Source of the DNA: Dichotomocladium elegans
Lineage: Eukaryota > Mucoromycota > Mucoromycetes > Mucorales > Lichtheimiaceae
Reading direction: 5' to 3'
DNA: 64,000 nt
NCBI GenBank assembly: GCA_025716815.1
Contig: JAIXMN010000012.1
Location: 806,001 to 870,000 of the forward strand
Shown here: one piece after another, positions 47,150 to 60,074 of the stretch
How the letters are laid out: each line of letters opens with the position of its first letter
Numbering within the stretch: the first letter of the stretch is position 1
Position numbers and translations under genes: made by a program
The notes under the pieces: model-generated
The model's database searches: none
What the model saw: only the letters and a program-made list of their open reading frames with translations
Told to the model about the DNA's origin: nothing

Positions 47150-48854
47150 TCGTTCATTCTCCCTGCACTGAATGTATGGAAGGAACCAATCTTAGAACGA
47201 AGATATGGGCCACATTTAGACAGGCAATGAGTGCGTGTGGCTTATTGGTTTATCAGACATGAAAAATAGTTTTGTATTCTATGCTAATTTCGGTGGAGTT
47301 ACATGTCATGCACGGTGGGCGATCATGATAGTTAGACGAAAATCGCTATTGGGACGACGGCTGAATATGGTAATACACAAGGGACGTTGTTTTTTCATTG
47401 CATTTCCATCAGAAGCGAAATAGTATCAGCCCAACGCTTACACAAAGAGGGGTCCATCCATAGCTCCTCAGCCAATATCTCACGTACGGCGTAATTCCAC
47501 TGCATGCTTATTTGTATGCTCTTTTTCCGAATACGATGCATCACACCAACAGTCCAGATATTCCATTCGATCAAGAATCTTTCCTGGTGAGAGATAATGC
47601 ACTACTAGAATTCAAAGTAAACGCACTAAGCATCTGGCAAGAGACAATATCATAGATCGGTGAGGCACTCGATATCTCTAGCTCGCAACAATTTACAACA
47701 TACACCGTGGAAAAAAAAAGTATTATAATTATGGAAAACCTGTATTTAAGCACCCGAATCTCCTATAATGATATCTTTCTTCACTGTATGAGGCTTTTAA
47801 TAGATGTTTCCGGCTTCCAACAAGCAGTGGGCGTCTTTTGATTCCGAGTGGAATGTATATGATTCTATATCCATGGATCTCTCGTACTTCTAATCCGTGC
47901 ATGCACGAAGAATGATATCATCTCATGTTACATATTGCTTGTGACCCGTGACTTTAGGATTATGGGGATCCACCCGTCCTTCTTGGCAGCTACACAGTTC
48001 TCATAGTTATTTCGTTTTACATTTATCCAGCTGCATGATAAAACATTACAGTTCTTGCGGCTTACACTTCTGGATCTCGCCTTCACCACATACCCTCTGA
48101 ATGTACTGCAATTATGCTACTAGTTTGATCCTCCATGTTTGCGATGGTACCTCATTGGATCGTAAATAAATTATTTTCACATGTAGCGAATCCGCACTCT
48201 AGAATGCCACCCGTTAGATTTATTGCTCAATTCCTTTTTATCAAAAAGCCATCTATATCCAGAAAATGCAATTTAGAACCTCATCTACAGCGAGACCACA
48301 CCATATTTCAGACCTTCAGGGGGGCCCACGTTCTATGTATATATCCCACATCACGTCAGAGTCCTTGTACCTTTTAGCTATTGCCTATGATTTTTCTATT
48401 TTAGAGATGACGGCGCGCTTCTTGATTGCAGATCAACACCAGCGTCAATCAACCTTTAGAATTTAACTTATAAAAAAATATGTTACTTCAGGAGGTATGG
48501 TTAATAAAGATGCACGTTCAACATACATGTAGACATGATACAGCATAAAGGAAAGTTTATAATTATTATCCTTTTTGCATATATATGGTTACTGCGTTAG
48601 CAAAGCATCACCTTAATTTTAGGATGTAATATGAAAAATAAAAAAGGCTATATTATGCCGGCATGCTTGTATCTTTTGCTGGCCCTTCAGGTATATTCAT
48701 TATATTGTAATTCTTTTAACCTTCAGTATGATTTCATTCTACTATTCGATACAGTCATGCGATCTATAGTCTCTGCGATCATTCAGCAAAAGAACCCGAT
48801 TTGGCTTGTGGTTCAGTGTTTATTTGAATGATGATTCGGAAAACTGACACTGTT
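47150..48854. other. Gene-poor region
   Basis: No recognisable gene, repeat or RNA. AT-rich with short frames. Confidence 0.4.
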
Positions 48855-50378
48855 TTCCCAAAATCACAAGTCGCACCCCTGCCAGTTCTGAAGTCGCAGG
48901 ATTACAAAAATAAAATCGCGTTTTGCCCAGAATAGGCATGATGACAAATCAAATGCCACATGCATCCCCGGAAAGATGTCGCTTGGCAAATCCATATCTA
49001 TAAAAATTCGTCCTTTTGACTTTTTCTCTTTATACATTTTTACATTCTGAAGCGTGCAACCTATTTTTCTACAAAGATGGCCAAGGTCATGTGATTGATG
49101 AGCGTGGCTGACCTGAGCCTATGGACTATATTGTTGATAAGGAAATGTACTATCTGCAATCCGTTTGTTCTCGCACTGAATATCTGCGTAGCATATCTTG
49201 CAGGGATAACTCTGCTCCTACTACCACACATATTCCCAAGCGAAAGGATACGGACATTCGGATGAAAGAAGCGGGATCAAGTGCAGTTACACAGCATACA
49301 CTGATCAAGACAAGGTCAGATTTTTCAAAATGATGTTTGAGAAAGTCTTGATTACATCACCTGCTGCAAAACAGCCCAGGGATGGACATTACAGTACGAG
49401 AAAAACCCTGGCAGCATCTTTAAGAAACCTAAAGCGAGGGGTCGTTCGCGTATTTTCAATGAAGAACATAAAGGAGTTATCTTAGAATGCGTTGATGAGA
49501 ACTCATTCATTGTCCTAGAGCAGCTGATAAAGCAAATGCTTCAAAGATTTGAGGGTCTCAAAGTATCTAAAACGACGCTCCATCGATTTATGAAAAACGA
49601 ATGCAACTTGACTTTGAAAATGGCTCAGTTTCAGCCTGTAGACAGGAATAGCGCTGCGAAGGTCCAAGAGCGCCTTGATTGGGTGTGCAAATGGGAAAGG
49701 ACCGACATTGACTTTAGAAAGAACTGCGTTTCTCTCGACGAGTCTGGATTCCATATTAATATGAAATGCAGCATGGGATGATCCAAGAAAGGGAGCCCTC
49801 TAGTGGTCACCATACCAAAGACAAGAGCAAAGACAACTACAACCTTGGGAGCAACCTCAGAACCAGGGATTATTAAATGAATCTTGAGACCCACACAGTA
49901 CCCAATCAAGAAAGAAAGAGGGCAGGTCAATCTGAAGTTACGAGCAGAGAAACTGTAACTGGACATTATCTCAACTTCCTTAAGGCTACGATGGACGAGA
50001 TGGATAAGTATGAACATATGAAAGGCCATTATTTGGTAATGGATAATGCACCTATCCATAAGGTCGAAGTTTCTCTAAATACGTCAAGTCTCGAGGACAC
50101 TGATGTGCTTATCCTCCACCATACTCGCTTGAACTCAATCAGATTGAGCAGTTTTGGTCACTTGTCAAGAGCAAAGTAAAACGCAGTAGACTCTTAGAAA
50201 GCGAGACGTTGATGACACGAATCAGTGAAGCATCCAATAGCTTAAAGCTGAGTGATTTCGAAGATTTTATTTCTCATTGCTACAGATGTTTAGCCAACTG
50301 TCATAACAGGCAGCAACTGCGATGTGCCTTTCCAGGTACATAGCAAAAGTAACTAGAGTGTGCGACGTTGATTTACAA
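48855..50378 (+). mobile_element. Mariner/IS630-type transposon, nearly full length but decayed
   Basis: Both ends can be seen. The left end 'CCCAAAATCACAAGTCGCAC' and the right end near 50356-50376 ('GTGTGCGACGTTGATTTAC') are imperfect inverted repeats, making an element of about 1.5 kb. Inside, scattered over frames, are 'KDGQGHVIDERG', 'MDYIVDKEMYYLQSV', 'HIPKRKDTDIRMKEAG', 'LEQLIKQMLQRFEGLKVSKTTLHRF', catalytic block 1 'NCVSLDESGFHINMKCSMG', block 2 'GHYLVMDNAPIHK', a degraded block 3, and the terminal 'EASNSLKLSDFEDFISH'. Stops and frameshifts make it non-autonomous. It is the reference copy for the fragments elsewhere in the window. Confidence 0.85.
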
Positions 50379-52399
50379 TTTATCGCTCTGATATCACCGT
50401 ACATGGTAGCAACTAAAGACGTGAACAATGTAAACGCATATGTTATAATTATGGATTTAATGTGTAGCTTCAGGTGGTGGATATAACGAGTATGTGTAAT
50501 GGTATTGATGAAGGATGAAGGCGGATTCAATAGTTATGAGTGTAACAATAGATACTAATAAAAGTCGATAGTATGCACAAGGCAGCCATGGCGTCTGAAG
50601 GCGCAAAGGAGTCTGATTACAGGAAATGATGGTTGACGAAAGACTGTCCTAATCAATGTCGGAAAGCGGAGTCGAATGGTAGGCGGATGTTGCTTCAAAG
50701 GTAAGTGTCATACAGGGAAAGGGAAGGGTGATTTCTGGAAGTCCTTGTCCGAGTTCAGGAGGCTTGTTTTCACGATGACGGAGGGATATTTTTGAGGCAC
50801 TCTGACGTGGCGTTTGTGTTGGTAGGATGAAAGTTTTCCAGAACCAGCCTGGTGATATTAATATAACGGTAATGCAAGAAGGGCTAGGCAGTGAAACGAA
50901 GCAGTGGAAACACCTGCCGTCACTACGAAAACGCAACAACCCCTTGGTATCAATACAGCAAAAGGATGCATTCGAGGAGCAAATCTTTAGGCAAAATTGA
51001 TACCAGATAGAGACGCCAATTATTTATCACATCATGGCTTTTCGATACTGAGCACTGAAAGTATTGTATATATTGTAAAATAAAGTTATACTTGGTAAAG
51101 ATTAGGACTACGTAACACGGAAATAAAACAGAAGCTGATCTTTATTGTACTGCTAACTAATGGAACATGGCTTCGTCGAAGTGCGTTTGTCTTCGTCTGT
51201 TTCCTCCGTTGCTTCCCTTGATGCTTCTGCCGCTCGTGTTGTCCTTGGTCCGTCGATGCTCGACAGCTCCGGATCTTTCCTTTCCTTCCTGTTCCGTCAT
51301 TGTTACTGTGATGGTACCCCTAGCTATCCTCGGGGTAAGTTGAAGGGCAAGAAGGGGGCTGACGTTCTGTTGGGTAGCGTGTATGTCTATGGCCTTCTTT
51401 ATTTATGCTGCAAACTTTATGTTTTTCATACAATATGTCATCGAGCGTTGCAGTTACTTCCGTCATAGGAACTAGGGATTTAATAATACGAACCGCCAGG
51501 CTCTGCACTACATGGAATCCAGTCATTAAACTTTGGTGGTTTCGAAAATACAGTGTAGGAAAACGTAGAATTTATTGCTACCATATTATTAAGATGGTCT
51601 GCCGTTTAAGACAAACCACATATAAATTCTTGCCTACAAAATGTGGCGTCCCATATCCTTTAATATAAGACGGTTAATATGACGGAGTTTCCTTCCAGTT
51701 TGAGCGATTTATCTGTGAAGGAGACTTCGATCTTTTGTACTCAATAAGATGTACTGCATACGAATCTCAACTGGCGGCCTACCTGCATACTTCGGACGTG
51801 GCAGCCGTTTTTGTCTAACACATACATGACCGATGCTCTTAAAAACTGCTTCATAAACACGCAGAGTATTCCAAAATCAATTGTATCTCTGTGGCGAGCA
51901 AGGCTGGGGTACTAGCTAAAAGAATCGGAGTAAGCAGAGCAATAAACGGGAACCTGTCAAAACCGTTCAAGGTAAGCGTTAAGCAGGATACGATACAAAT
52001 GTTATACGATGTGAGAGATACAGACAAGTAACGTGGGAAATTCATCACAAAATCGACAGCGAAAATGAACGAGAGAAAACCATGCCACAAATTAACACAT
52101 CAAAAAACAGCCAACGTGACATCCCAACTATAGACCATGTGGAGATCATAATATCTCCGTTCAGATAACGGGAGAGCGACTTTCCTTAGATGCAGTAATT
52201 GAACGACATATGTTCCTAAGTACTGCCCCAACAACTTGGTGGTGATCGAAACCAGACGAGAAAGCCCAAGGTATAGTTTATTTCTTCGAACCAATGAATC
52301 AATTACACCTTTTATATATGAAGTTACGTGCAGACTTCAGCATGTAAAAAAAGGTGCAGCCACCAAGAAATTTTTATTCCGCCATCTGAAAACGTGCCA
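50379..52399. other. Gene-poor region
   Basis: About 2 kb between the transposon and the inverted duplication. Open frames at 50649..50939 (minus) and 51160..51468 (plus) lack recognisable domains; a Leu/Ser-rich frame near 51180 could be a gene remnant. Nothing firm. Confidence 0.35.
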
Positions 52400-54934
52400 C
52401 AACTACTCCGGCCAAAAGTTTTTTTTCTAAAAAAAAAAACGAGGTGGATGATCCATCAATGATAATAACGAAGTTCGGCTGAAGGCTTCATGCGCGTCTC
52501 TAGAATATCCATGTCTATTCTGGTCACTCATTTGGTATAGGGAAGACAAGGAAGCAGCTTGGGCTCACCGTGAGACAACCCGCCATCCGTGCAGGGCGCA
52601 CGGGTTCCCCCCAAATTTTCTCTGCGCATCCGGCAATACACTTTACCGCCTGTTTCTCCTCCATAGTAACGGATCCGCGCCCCCCCCCATTGTCCTCATA
52701 CTACGTTGCTATCTGTGCAGACTCTCCCACCCCAGAGGCTTGCCATCACAAACTGTCCATGTCACCACGAGTTACATGCGGAATTGGTCCAAATTTCTCT
52801 CTTGCGACAACCTGTTTGATGGAAGAAATAGACATCCGATCATCACAGCTCGCTCGCCCTTCTGCCGGGACCACCCACGCTGGTGACTTTTGTCACCCAC
52901 TGCCTCACTCGCTGCAGGTTTCTTGGGAGCATCGGTCAGGATAGCCTTGGAATCTTTTGATTAGAAGCGTCTCGCTTCTGTTGCTCACGTTGTTTCCGAA
53001 GCCATCATTAAACCTTACACGGGTGTTCCTGAAGTGACAATTGCGTGATACAAAAGGCAACGCTCCAAGCTCCCCCCAACTTTCATTTCTTGTCCCCCAG
53101 GTCTCCTAGCTCTCCTCCTCCCCCTCCTCCCCCCTACACGCCGAAATAAAAAAAAACGCTTTCCTTTTCTACAACCCCCCGTTCCTTTTTTCTTCCTCCA
53201 TCGCCATTTCAATGTTACCACAGTTTAATTTCATTGCTGCTCAAGCCGGAGCCGATGCCTGCCTCGCAACAACTCGTCTACCACTTACAATGCCTCCATC
53301 GCAACACCACCCACCTCCCTTCCCGTCTCCCACTAGCACCACACAGCACCAGCCGCCAAAGCTATTATACCAACAACAACAACAACAGCAGCAGCAACTT
53401 CAATTCCAGCACTATCCTCCTCCTGCTGCAGTTCCTGCTCCATCCTCTATGGCTTATATGAACCATCCCTACAGCCCGCCTAACTGGCAGAAGCAGGAGC
53501 ACAGGAGGCAAGAAGAGCAACAACCACAGCAACAGCAGCATCCTCATCCTCATCATCAACACCATCAACCACAAGATTACCATCACGAACAACTCGCACA
53601 AGACGAGGAGGAAGACCAGGAGGAAACACAGTCGCTGTCTAGCTATGATCCATATCATACGCCTTGGGATCAGGGTAACACACAAATGCATGTCGAATTT
53701 TTCCCTCGACTGATCGACCCCATCATTCTCTCGTTTTAGAGCAACAAACCCTGGCAGACTGTAACAATTTGCTCAAGGTGGTTGATAGCGAGTTTTTGGA
53801 GCACAGTGAAGCGTAAGCAGCCTGCCAATGACGCCGACGATTCTGTTGGATCACTCATAGCATAATTGCCACTCTAGGATCTATCATAGCAAATTCCGGT
53901 CGCTGCAGAAAGAATTGCAGGACCTCCAAGATGGTAAGACACGCTGACAGAGATCATAAAGAACGAGAGCAAGAGCAAGGGCGTAGGCAAGGGTGGATCA
54001 AGAGCAAAAGAGAAGCGGGGGAGAGAGAGAGAGAGAGAGGCGGGGTGGGGGGACAAAGAGATGGTAACCCGCATGCTTAAAAAAAAATACACCCGCTGTC
54101 GCTTGTTTATTGTCCTAGGATCCCACGAAGGATTTCTTGAGGCCATTGCGGATTTGGAAGCGGAGCGTGAAAAGACGATCGCCAATGCGCACTGCATGAT
54201 GGACTATCACGTGTCCTCTATCAATCGGCGCTATGAGACCGACATGGCCAAGGCCGAAGAGGAGTATGCATCGGAGCGACAAGGCGTGCACGATGCCATG
54301 ATGGCTGCCATTCGAGATCGCCGGAAACAGATCATGGAGGACAAGGACCCCGGATCTCCGATAGCAAACATGTTCCGAGACAACCGGAAACGCAGCCTCC
54401 GGAAACGAACAGACTCGCGCAAGCGGCAGTGTAAGTGGAACAGCTTACCAAAGGGTGGGGTGGCGGTCAAATGACGAATATTTTTCGCTTACACGATCCA
54501 ACACGGATGATGGTGGATAGATCGATCAAACGGACTGGATGGACCTGCCTCACAAAAGGAGGAGCTGGATCATGAATATGCATTTATGAAAGGATTAAAT
54601 AATAACAGCGCAGTGATGGCTGCATAATTATCAAGGAGAAGTGGCATGAGCGAATGGTCATTGTATCCAATTCCAGGGAGCACATACGCTTCCGAAAATT
54701 ACGGCAATCCAAAGCTAGTTAGTTAGTAATCATGAACTTCGTTAATTTATATGAAGTGCATTTGTACTTACTAGAATACACATGTATTTTTCTATCCTAA
54801 GCAAGGCTCTTCCTATCTAGTAATATTACTGCATATCAGATGGGATGGCTGCATAAAATACATGAACAAACACATTGATGCCAACATATGCAATGAGATA
54901 ATAAACACGCAAGCCATCTGTCTGTTCTTCTATT
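52400..54934 (+). repeat. Left arm of a 2.5-kb inverted duplication
   Basis: This arm is the near-perfect reverse complement of 56721..59265. The identity covers the Sds3-like gene, its introns, about 0.8 kb of upstream and 0.3 kb of downstream DNA. Differences seen are few: base changes (such as Ser versus Pro in an upstream frame), one CAA/CAG unit, the (GA) run in intron 3, and homopolymer lengths. The outer edge fades just beyond a T-run/A-run at about 52420-52440. The inner edge stops abruptly at about 54934. Confidence 0.95.
53212..54627 (+). CDS. Sds3-like subunit of a histone deacetylase complex, copy 1
   Basis: Exons 53212..53674, 53740..53812, 53878..53933, 54119..54430 and 54521..54627 join in phase to 336 residues. 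The first 150 residues are Gln/His/Pro-rich with a 9-Gln run. The conserved core then reads 'YHSKFRSLQKELQDLQDG', 'HEGFLEAIADLEAEREKTIANAH', 'YHVSSINRRYETDMAKAEEEY', 'RQGVHDAMMAAIRDRRKQIMEDKD', matching the Sds3/BRMS1 family: a long coiled coil that scaffolds Sin3-Rpd3L deacetylase complexes and represses transcription. The basic segment 'NRKRSLRKRTDSRKRQ' may be a nuclear signal. Both copies in this window keep open frames and splice sites, so both may be functional; the gene is convergent with copy 2. Confidence 0.92.
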
Positions 54935-56720
54935 ATTTGCAGCGTACGCAGCTTTCCTAAACAAAATTAGTCAAAATTTCCTCTTCGGGAGTCACTTACA
55001 TGCTTCTGACATTGTTGGAACTACTGTATTTTGGCAAGGTAATAGCGATTGAAATATACAGTGTGATCAGTAGGTGGACACATTGTCCAATGAATTCGCT
55101 GACTTTACTTAAGAATACTGACGTTTACCGACAAAGCTGTTATCACGAACAAACAAGAACACATAATTTTGTGAAACTTCATCTGACAAGCGATATTTAC
55201 ATATTTTCCATTTTCTGCTACAAGCAAGTCGGTCATTGGCGACTGTCTCTTCTCATTCATCACAACATTTTTGTGCTAAGACGGAACGCTGTGCGCAGTC
55301 ACTTGCAGAAGCCATAATAGTGTATTAAACATAGAGCCATACGTTGAGAAAAAATGGAACAGCAATAACCAGTTACTGATAGTTACTTTAGTACGCAGAT
55401 AGTCAACAAACATCATCTTTTTCCCGGGGGGTGTCAGATCTGAGGTGACGGCGATACATAACTTACTGTGTCGTGGCCACCTATTCAAACGATTTATATA
55501 GTTTGCTAATATTCTTAATATACAGTACTGAATACTTCCGTATCTATGTCCAATCGACTGTGTCTCTCTTCATCGCAGCCTTTTATTTTCAATCTTCAAC
55601 AAGGCATCAATGGGACATCAAAGTTCTTGTACATCCTATCTCAGTAGCGCAAATATAAGCAGCATACCTTTCAAGCCTCAAGCATCGCGGAGGACACAGT
55701 AAAGCGTTATTTTCTGTGATGTCTACATCAACGATATCCGAGCAGATGCTAATCCATTAAAAAGGTTGGGGATAGGGATGAGCGCTCTGATAGGCTTATT
55801 TCCGCAACCAATTCGGCTTCACAAAACGGATACATGTATCCTAATGGTTTAGGAACATCAATGATTACCGGGATTGGCTCACAGCAGCCTTCCCATCAGT
55901 CCGATGATCAGATAGTATATTGCATCGATAAGATTTGATGAACGAATTTCCAAGTGCTCATGACCTATACCTGTCGCAGAAGCTAGAGCTATGACAGATA
56001 CGTATAGGCATATGTGGTGGAACATCCTAGTTTTCTTATATACAGTTAGCAAAGAAGCTTACTTACAAAATTAGATTGCCGATTACGTAAGAGCTTGAAG
56101 ATCCAAGCTCTAAGCCAATGATAGCAAACGTCTATAGGTGACCGGTACAGCCTTGGTAATCTTGTAGACAGTGTGTATACTTTATGCATAAGAATACTTA
56201 TGCTCCCTTTCCTATTTCATGGTCCAAAAGCCTCCTGTGTTGTTGCTGATATCTCAATGCATCGACACAACACATTTCGATCTGCTTATCCTTAGGCGAT
56301 ATATACTACGTTTGACACATGAGTCACTGTTGAATATGCACTAGATGTTCCCGTCATTCGGGAGTTAACGAATTCTTTTGCGCACATGTATGACATATTT
56401 TGAGCGGAGGATGTCATCAAAATATTCGACGAAATCATACTTGTATTAGTAATAACTACGTTTGTTAAATGACTCCCCGTCCCCAAACAATTGCTTTTGA
56501 CATTTGACACCCCCTTAATTCAACAAGATGTTTGAAAGATCTCCAGTATTAAATGACACTGCCACACCCGATGTCAGGGGACGACTTGCTAAAGTAGCTC
56601 AATCCTGACGGGTGGCCAAATCATTAGAGCTATATGGTTTGTTGTATAGATAAGATATCATTTTCAAACCTTGCAAGAGATGTGGACGTCGATCCAGGAA
56701 TGACAGTATTTCCTAATAAA
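54935..56720. other. Spacer between the inverted arms
   Basis: About 1.8 kb, AT-rich and unique within the window. Short frames (for example 55000..55317 plus) carry no recognisable domain, and I see no transposon signature. It lies between the 3' ends of the two convergent Sds3-like genes and would be the loop of a read-through hairpin. Confidence 0.5.
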
Positions 56721-57611
56721 ATAGAAGAACAGACAGATGGCTTGCGTGTTTATTATCTCATTGCATATGTTGGCATCAATGTATTTGTTCATGTATTTTA
56801 TGCAGCCATCCCATCTGATATGCAGTAATATTACTAGATAGGAAGAGCCTTGCTTAGGATAGAAAAATACATGTGTATTCTAGTAAGTACAAATGCACTT
56901 CATATAAATTAACGAAGTTCATGATTACTAACTAACTAGCTTTGGATTGCCGTAATTTTCGGAAGCGTATGTGCTCCCTGGAATTGGATACAATGACCAT
57001 TCGCTCATGCCACTTCTCCTTGATAATTATGCAGCCATCACTGCGCTGTTATTATTTAATCCTTTCATAAATGCATATTCATGATCCAGCTCCTCCTTTT
57101 GTGAGGCAGGTCCATCCAGTCCGTTTGATCGATCTATCCACCATCATCCGTGTTGGATCGTGTAAGCGAAAAATATTCGTCATTTGACCGCCACCCCACC
57201 CTTTGGTAAGCTGTTCCACTTACACTGCCGCTTGCGCGAGTCTGTTCGTTTCCGGAGGCTGCGTTTCCGGTTGTCTCGGAACATGTTTGCTATCGGAGAT
57301 CCGGGGTCCTTGTCCTCCATGATCTGTTTCCGGCGATCTCGAATGGCAGCCATCATGGCATCGTGCACGCCTTGTCGCTCCGATGCATACTCCTCTTCGG
57401 CCTTGGCCATGTCGGTCTCATAGCGCCGATTGATAGAGGACACGTGATAGTCCATCATGCAGTGCGCATTGGCGATCGTCTTTTCACGCTCCGCTTCCAA
57501 ATCCGCAATGGCCTCAAGAAATCCTTCGTGGGATCCTAGGACAATAAACAAGCGACAGCGGGTGTATTTTTTTTAAGCATGCGGGTTACCATCTCTTTGT
57601 CCCCCCCACCC

Positions 57612-57649
<38 letters not shown>

Positions 57650-59265
57650 CTTCTCTTTTGCTCTTGATCCACCCTTGCCTACGCCCTTGCTCTTGCTCTC
57701 GTTCTTTATGATCTCTGTCAGCGTGTCTTACCATCTTGGAGGTCCTGCAATTCTTTCTGCAGCGACCGGAATTTGCTATGATAGATCCTAGAGTGGCAAT
57801 TATGCTATGAGTGATCCAACAGAATCGTCGGCGTCATTGGCAGGCTGCTTACGCTTCACTGTGCTCCAAAAACTCGCTATCAACCACCTTGAGCAAATTG
57901 TTACAGTCTGCCAGGGTTTGTTGCTCTAAAACGAGAGAATGATGGGGTCGATCAGTCGAGGGAAAAATTCGACATGCATTTGTGTGTTACCCTGATCCCA
58001 AGGCGTATGATATGGATCATAGCTAGACAGCGACTGTGTTTCCTCCTGGTCTTCCTCCTCGTCTTGTGCGAGTTGTTCGTGATGGTAATCTTGTGGTTGA
58101 TGGTGTTGATGATGAGGATGAGGATGCTGCTGTTGCTGTGGTTGTTGCTCTTCTTGCCTCCTGTGCTCCTGCTTCTGCCAGTTAGGCGGGCTGTAGGGAT
58201 GGTTCATATAAGCCATAGAGGATGGAGCAGGAACTGCAGCAGGAGGAGGATAGTGCTGGAATTGAAGCTGCTGCTGCTGTTGTTGTTGTTGTTGTTGGTA
58301 TAATAGCTTTGGCGGCTGGTGCTGTGTGGTGCTGGTGGGAGACGGGAAGGGAGGTGGGTGGTGTTGCGATGGAGGCATTGTAAGTGGTAGACGAGTTGTT
58401 GCGAGGCAGGCATCGGCTCCGGCTTGAGCAGCAATGAAATTAAACTGTGGTAACATTGAAATGGCGATGGAGGAAGAAAAAAGGAACGGGGGGTTGTAGA
58501 AAAGGAAAGCGTTTTTTTTTATTTCGGCGTGTAGGGGGGAGGAGGGGGAGGAGGAGAGCTAGGAGACCTGGGGGACAAGAAATGAAAGTTGGGGGGAGCT
58601 TGGAGCGTTGCCTTTTGTATCACGCAATTGTCACTTCAGGAACACCCGTGTAAGGTTTAATGATGGCTTCGGAAACAACGTGAGCAACAGAAGCGAGACG
58701 CTTCTAATCAAAAGATTCCAAGGCTATCCTGACCGATGCTCCCAAGAAACCTGCAGCGAGTGAGGCAGTGGGTGACAAAAGTCACCAGCGTGGGTGGTCC
58801 CGGCAGAAGGGCGAGCGAGCTGTGATGATCGGATGTCTATTTCTTCCATCAAACAGGTTGTCGCAAGAGAGAAATTTGGACCAATTCCGCATGTAACTCG
58901 TGGTGACATGGGCAGTTTGTGATGGCAAGCCTCTGGGGTGGGAGAGTCTGCACAGATAGCAACGTAGTATGAGGACAATGGGGGGGCGCGGATCCGTTAC
59001 TATGGAGGAGAAACAGGCGGTAAAGTGTATTGCCGGATGCGCAGAGAAAATTTGGGGGGAACCCGTGCGCCCTGCACGGATGGCGGGTTGTCTCACGGTG
59101 AGCCCAAGCTGCTTCCTTGTCTTCCCTATACCAAATGAGTGACCAGAATAAACATGGATTTTCTAGAGACACGCATGAAGCCTTCAGCCGAACTTCATTA
59201 TTATCATTGATGGATCATCTGCCATTTTTTTTTTAAACTTTTGGCCGGAGCAGTTTGCGTGGCTT
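56721..59265 (-). repeat. Right arm of a 2.5-kb inverted duplication
   Basis: The reverse complement of 52400..54934, colinear along its whole length. It has a longer (GA/CT) run (about 57618-57647), one extra Gln codon and a few base changes. The outer end drifts off near 59255-59270, where both arms show the sequence CTCCGGCCAAAAGTTT next to a homopolymer run. Confidence 0.95.
57027..58456 (-). CDS. Sds3-like subunit of a histone deacetylase complex, copy 2
   Basis: This minus-strand gene has the same five-exon structure as copy 1, with the start at 58456 and stop at 57027-57029. It is 337 residues because its poly-Gln run has one more Gln (10 versus 9). The coiled-coil core is identical as far as I read it ('GFLEAIADLEAEREKTIANAHCMM' through 'DRRKQIMEDKD'). 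One further difference lies near the poly-Gln context, and most changes are in non-coding parts. The preserved frame and intron borders argue against decay. Duplication of the whole gene with its introns shows a DNA-level event, not a retrocopy. Confidence 0.92.
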
Positions 59266-59514
59266 CTGGCTAATTGTCCTACCGCCCTAATTATTGGAAG
59301 CCCGAAAGCATGGTTACCTGAAAAGGGAAGTCACCATGCCACATTGGCAGAGCACCCATCGTAATTGTGGCGGAACATTCCGACGCGTGGAAACTCAATC
59401 GGTCTGTTTCTTTTCCAGTCTTTTGGATAGGGCCATTCGGCTAGTCTTTGTAATTATGGATATTTTGAGATATGGATAGATGATATTTGACTTCTGTATT
59501 TACGAGTGATATGA

Positions 59515-60074
59515 TCAATAGCCGATGACGAACCAGTGATGGCGAGCGGTTTCACTGCAAGAAAAAAATATTACAAAATTTATAAACACCGATATTTCTT
59601 ACACTGTGCCGTTGGTAAAATACTGAACAGACAGATCATTGGTTAAGGGTATTTTGTAGACGGGTGTAAAAGATTCATATGTGGGTCTATCGTGGGTGAC
59701 CTCCTTTTAGGAAGATATGTTCTTCGAATGACTATGGATGTTTTGGAAAAGGAGTCGTCAATGACAGGACTGAATATCTACAGCAACGATGAAAGACTGT
59801 TTTATACCTACCGAAGCTGGTTAATAACCGCAATGATCGGATCATCCACAAGTGATGATGTGATTTCTTGAGTAAATACGGATGCAGCATAGTTTGATCC
59901 ATTGAAGAAGACTCTATCGTCGATATAACTGGTTAGAGAGGCGAGGTGCTGCTGTACGGCGATTATGTTATCAACATTGAGCACCACTATACATATAGAG
60001 CATGAATTTTCACCGAAAAAGGACCACACATCTATTTTCCCCCGACTTATACTGCAGCTGAAATACGGCATCAT
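59515..60074 (-). CDS. Possible minus-strand gene, unknown
   Basis: Two or three protein-like pieces appear. A frame from 60074 reads '..VLNVDNIIAVQQHLASLTSYIDDRVFF' and 'ASVFTQEITSSLVDDPIIAVINQL' and ends at a donor GTAGGT. Lower down, 'THDRPTYESFTPVYKIPLTNDLSVQYFTNGT' ends at GTAAGA and joins in phase 2 to a last exon, 'VETARHHWFVIGY', with the stop at 59515-59517. I could not make the first join keep phase, and the frame's start overlaps the start of the plus-strand neighbour by 2 bases. No family is recognised. Either a real small gene with an unseen first exon or one already damaged. Confidence 0.4.

Noticed and set aside
53365..53691. Long Leu-rich frame antisense to the Sds3-like gene (and its twin at 57974..58303).
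   Set aside because: It is the complement of CAA/CAG poly-Gln and CAT/CAC codons, which reads as Leu/Val/Met; a shadow, not a gene.
59808..60074. Resemblance of 'LTSYIDDRV' to the start of LSM8.
   Set aside because: The following residues lack the Sm1/Sm2 motifs, so the resemblance is superficial.
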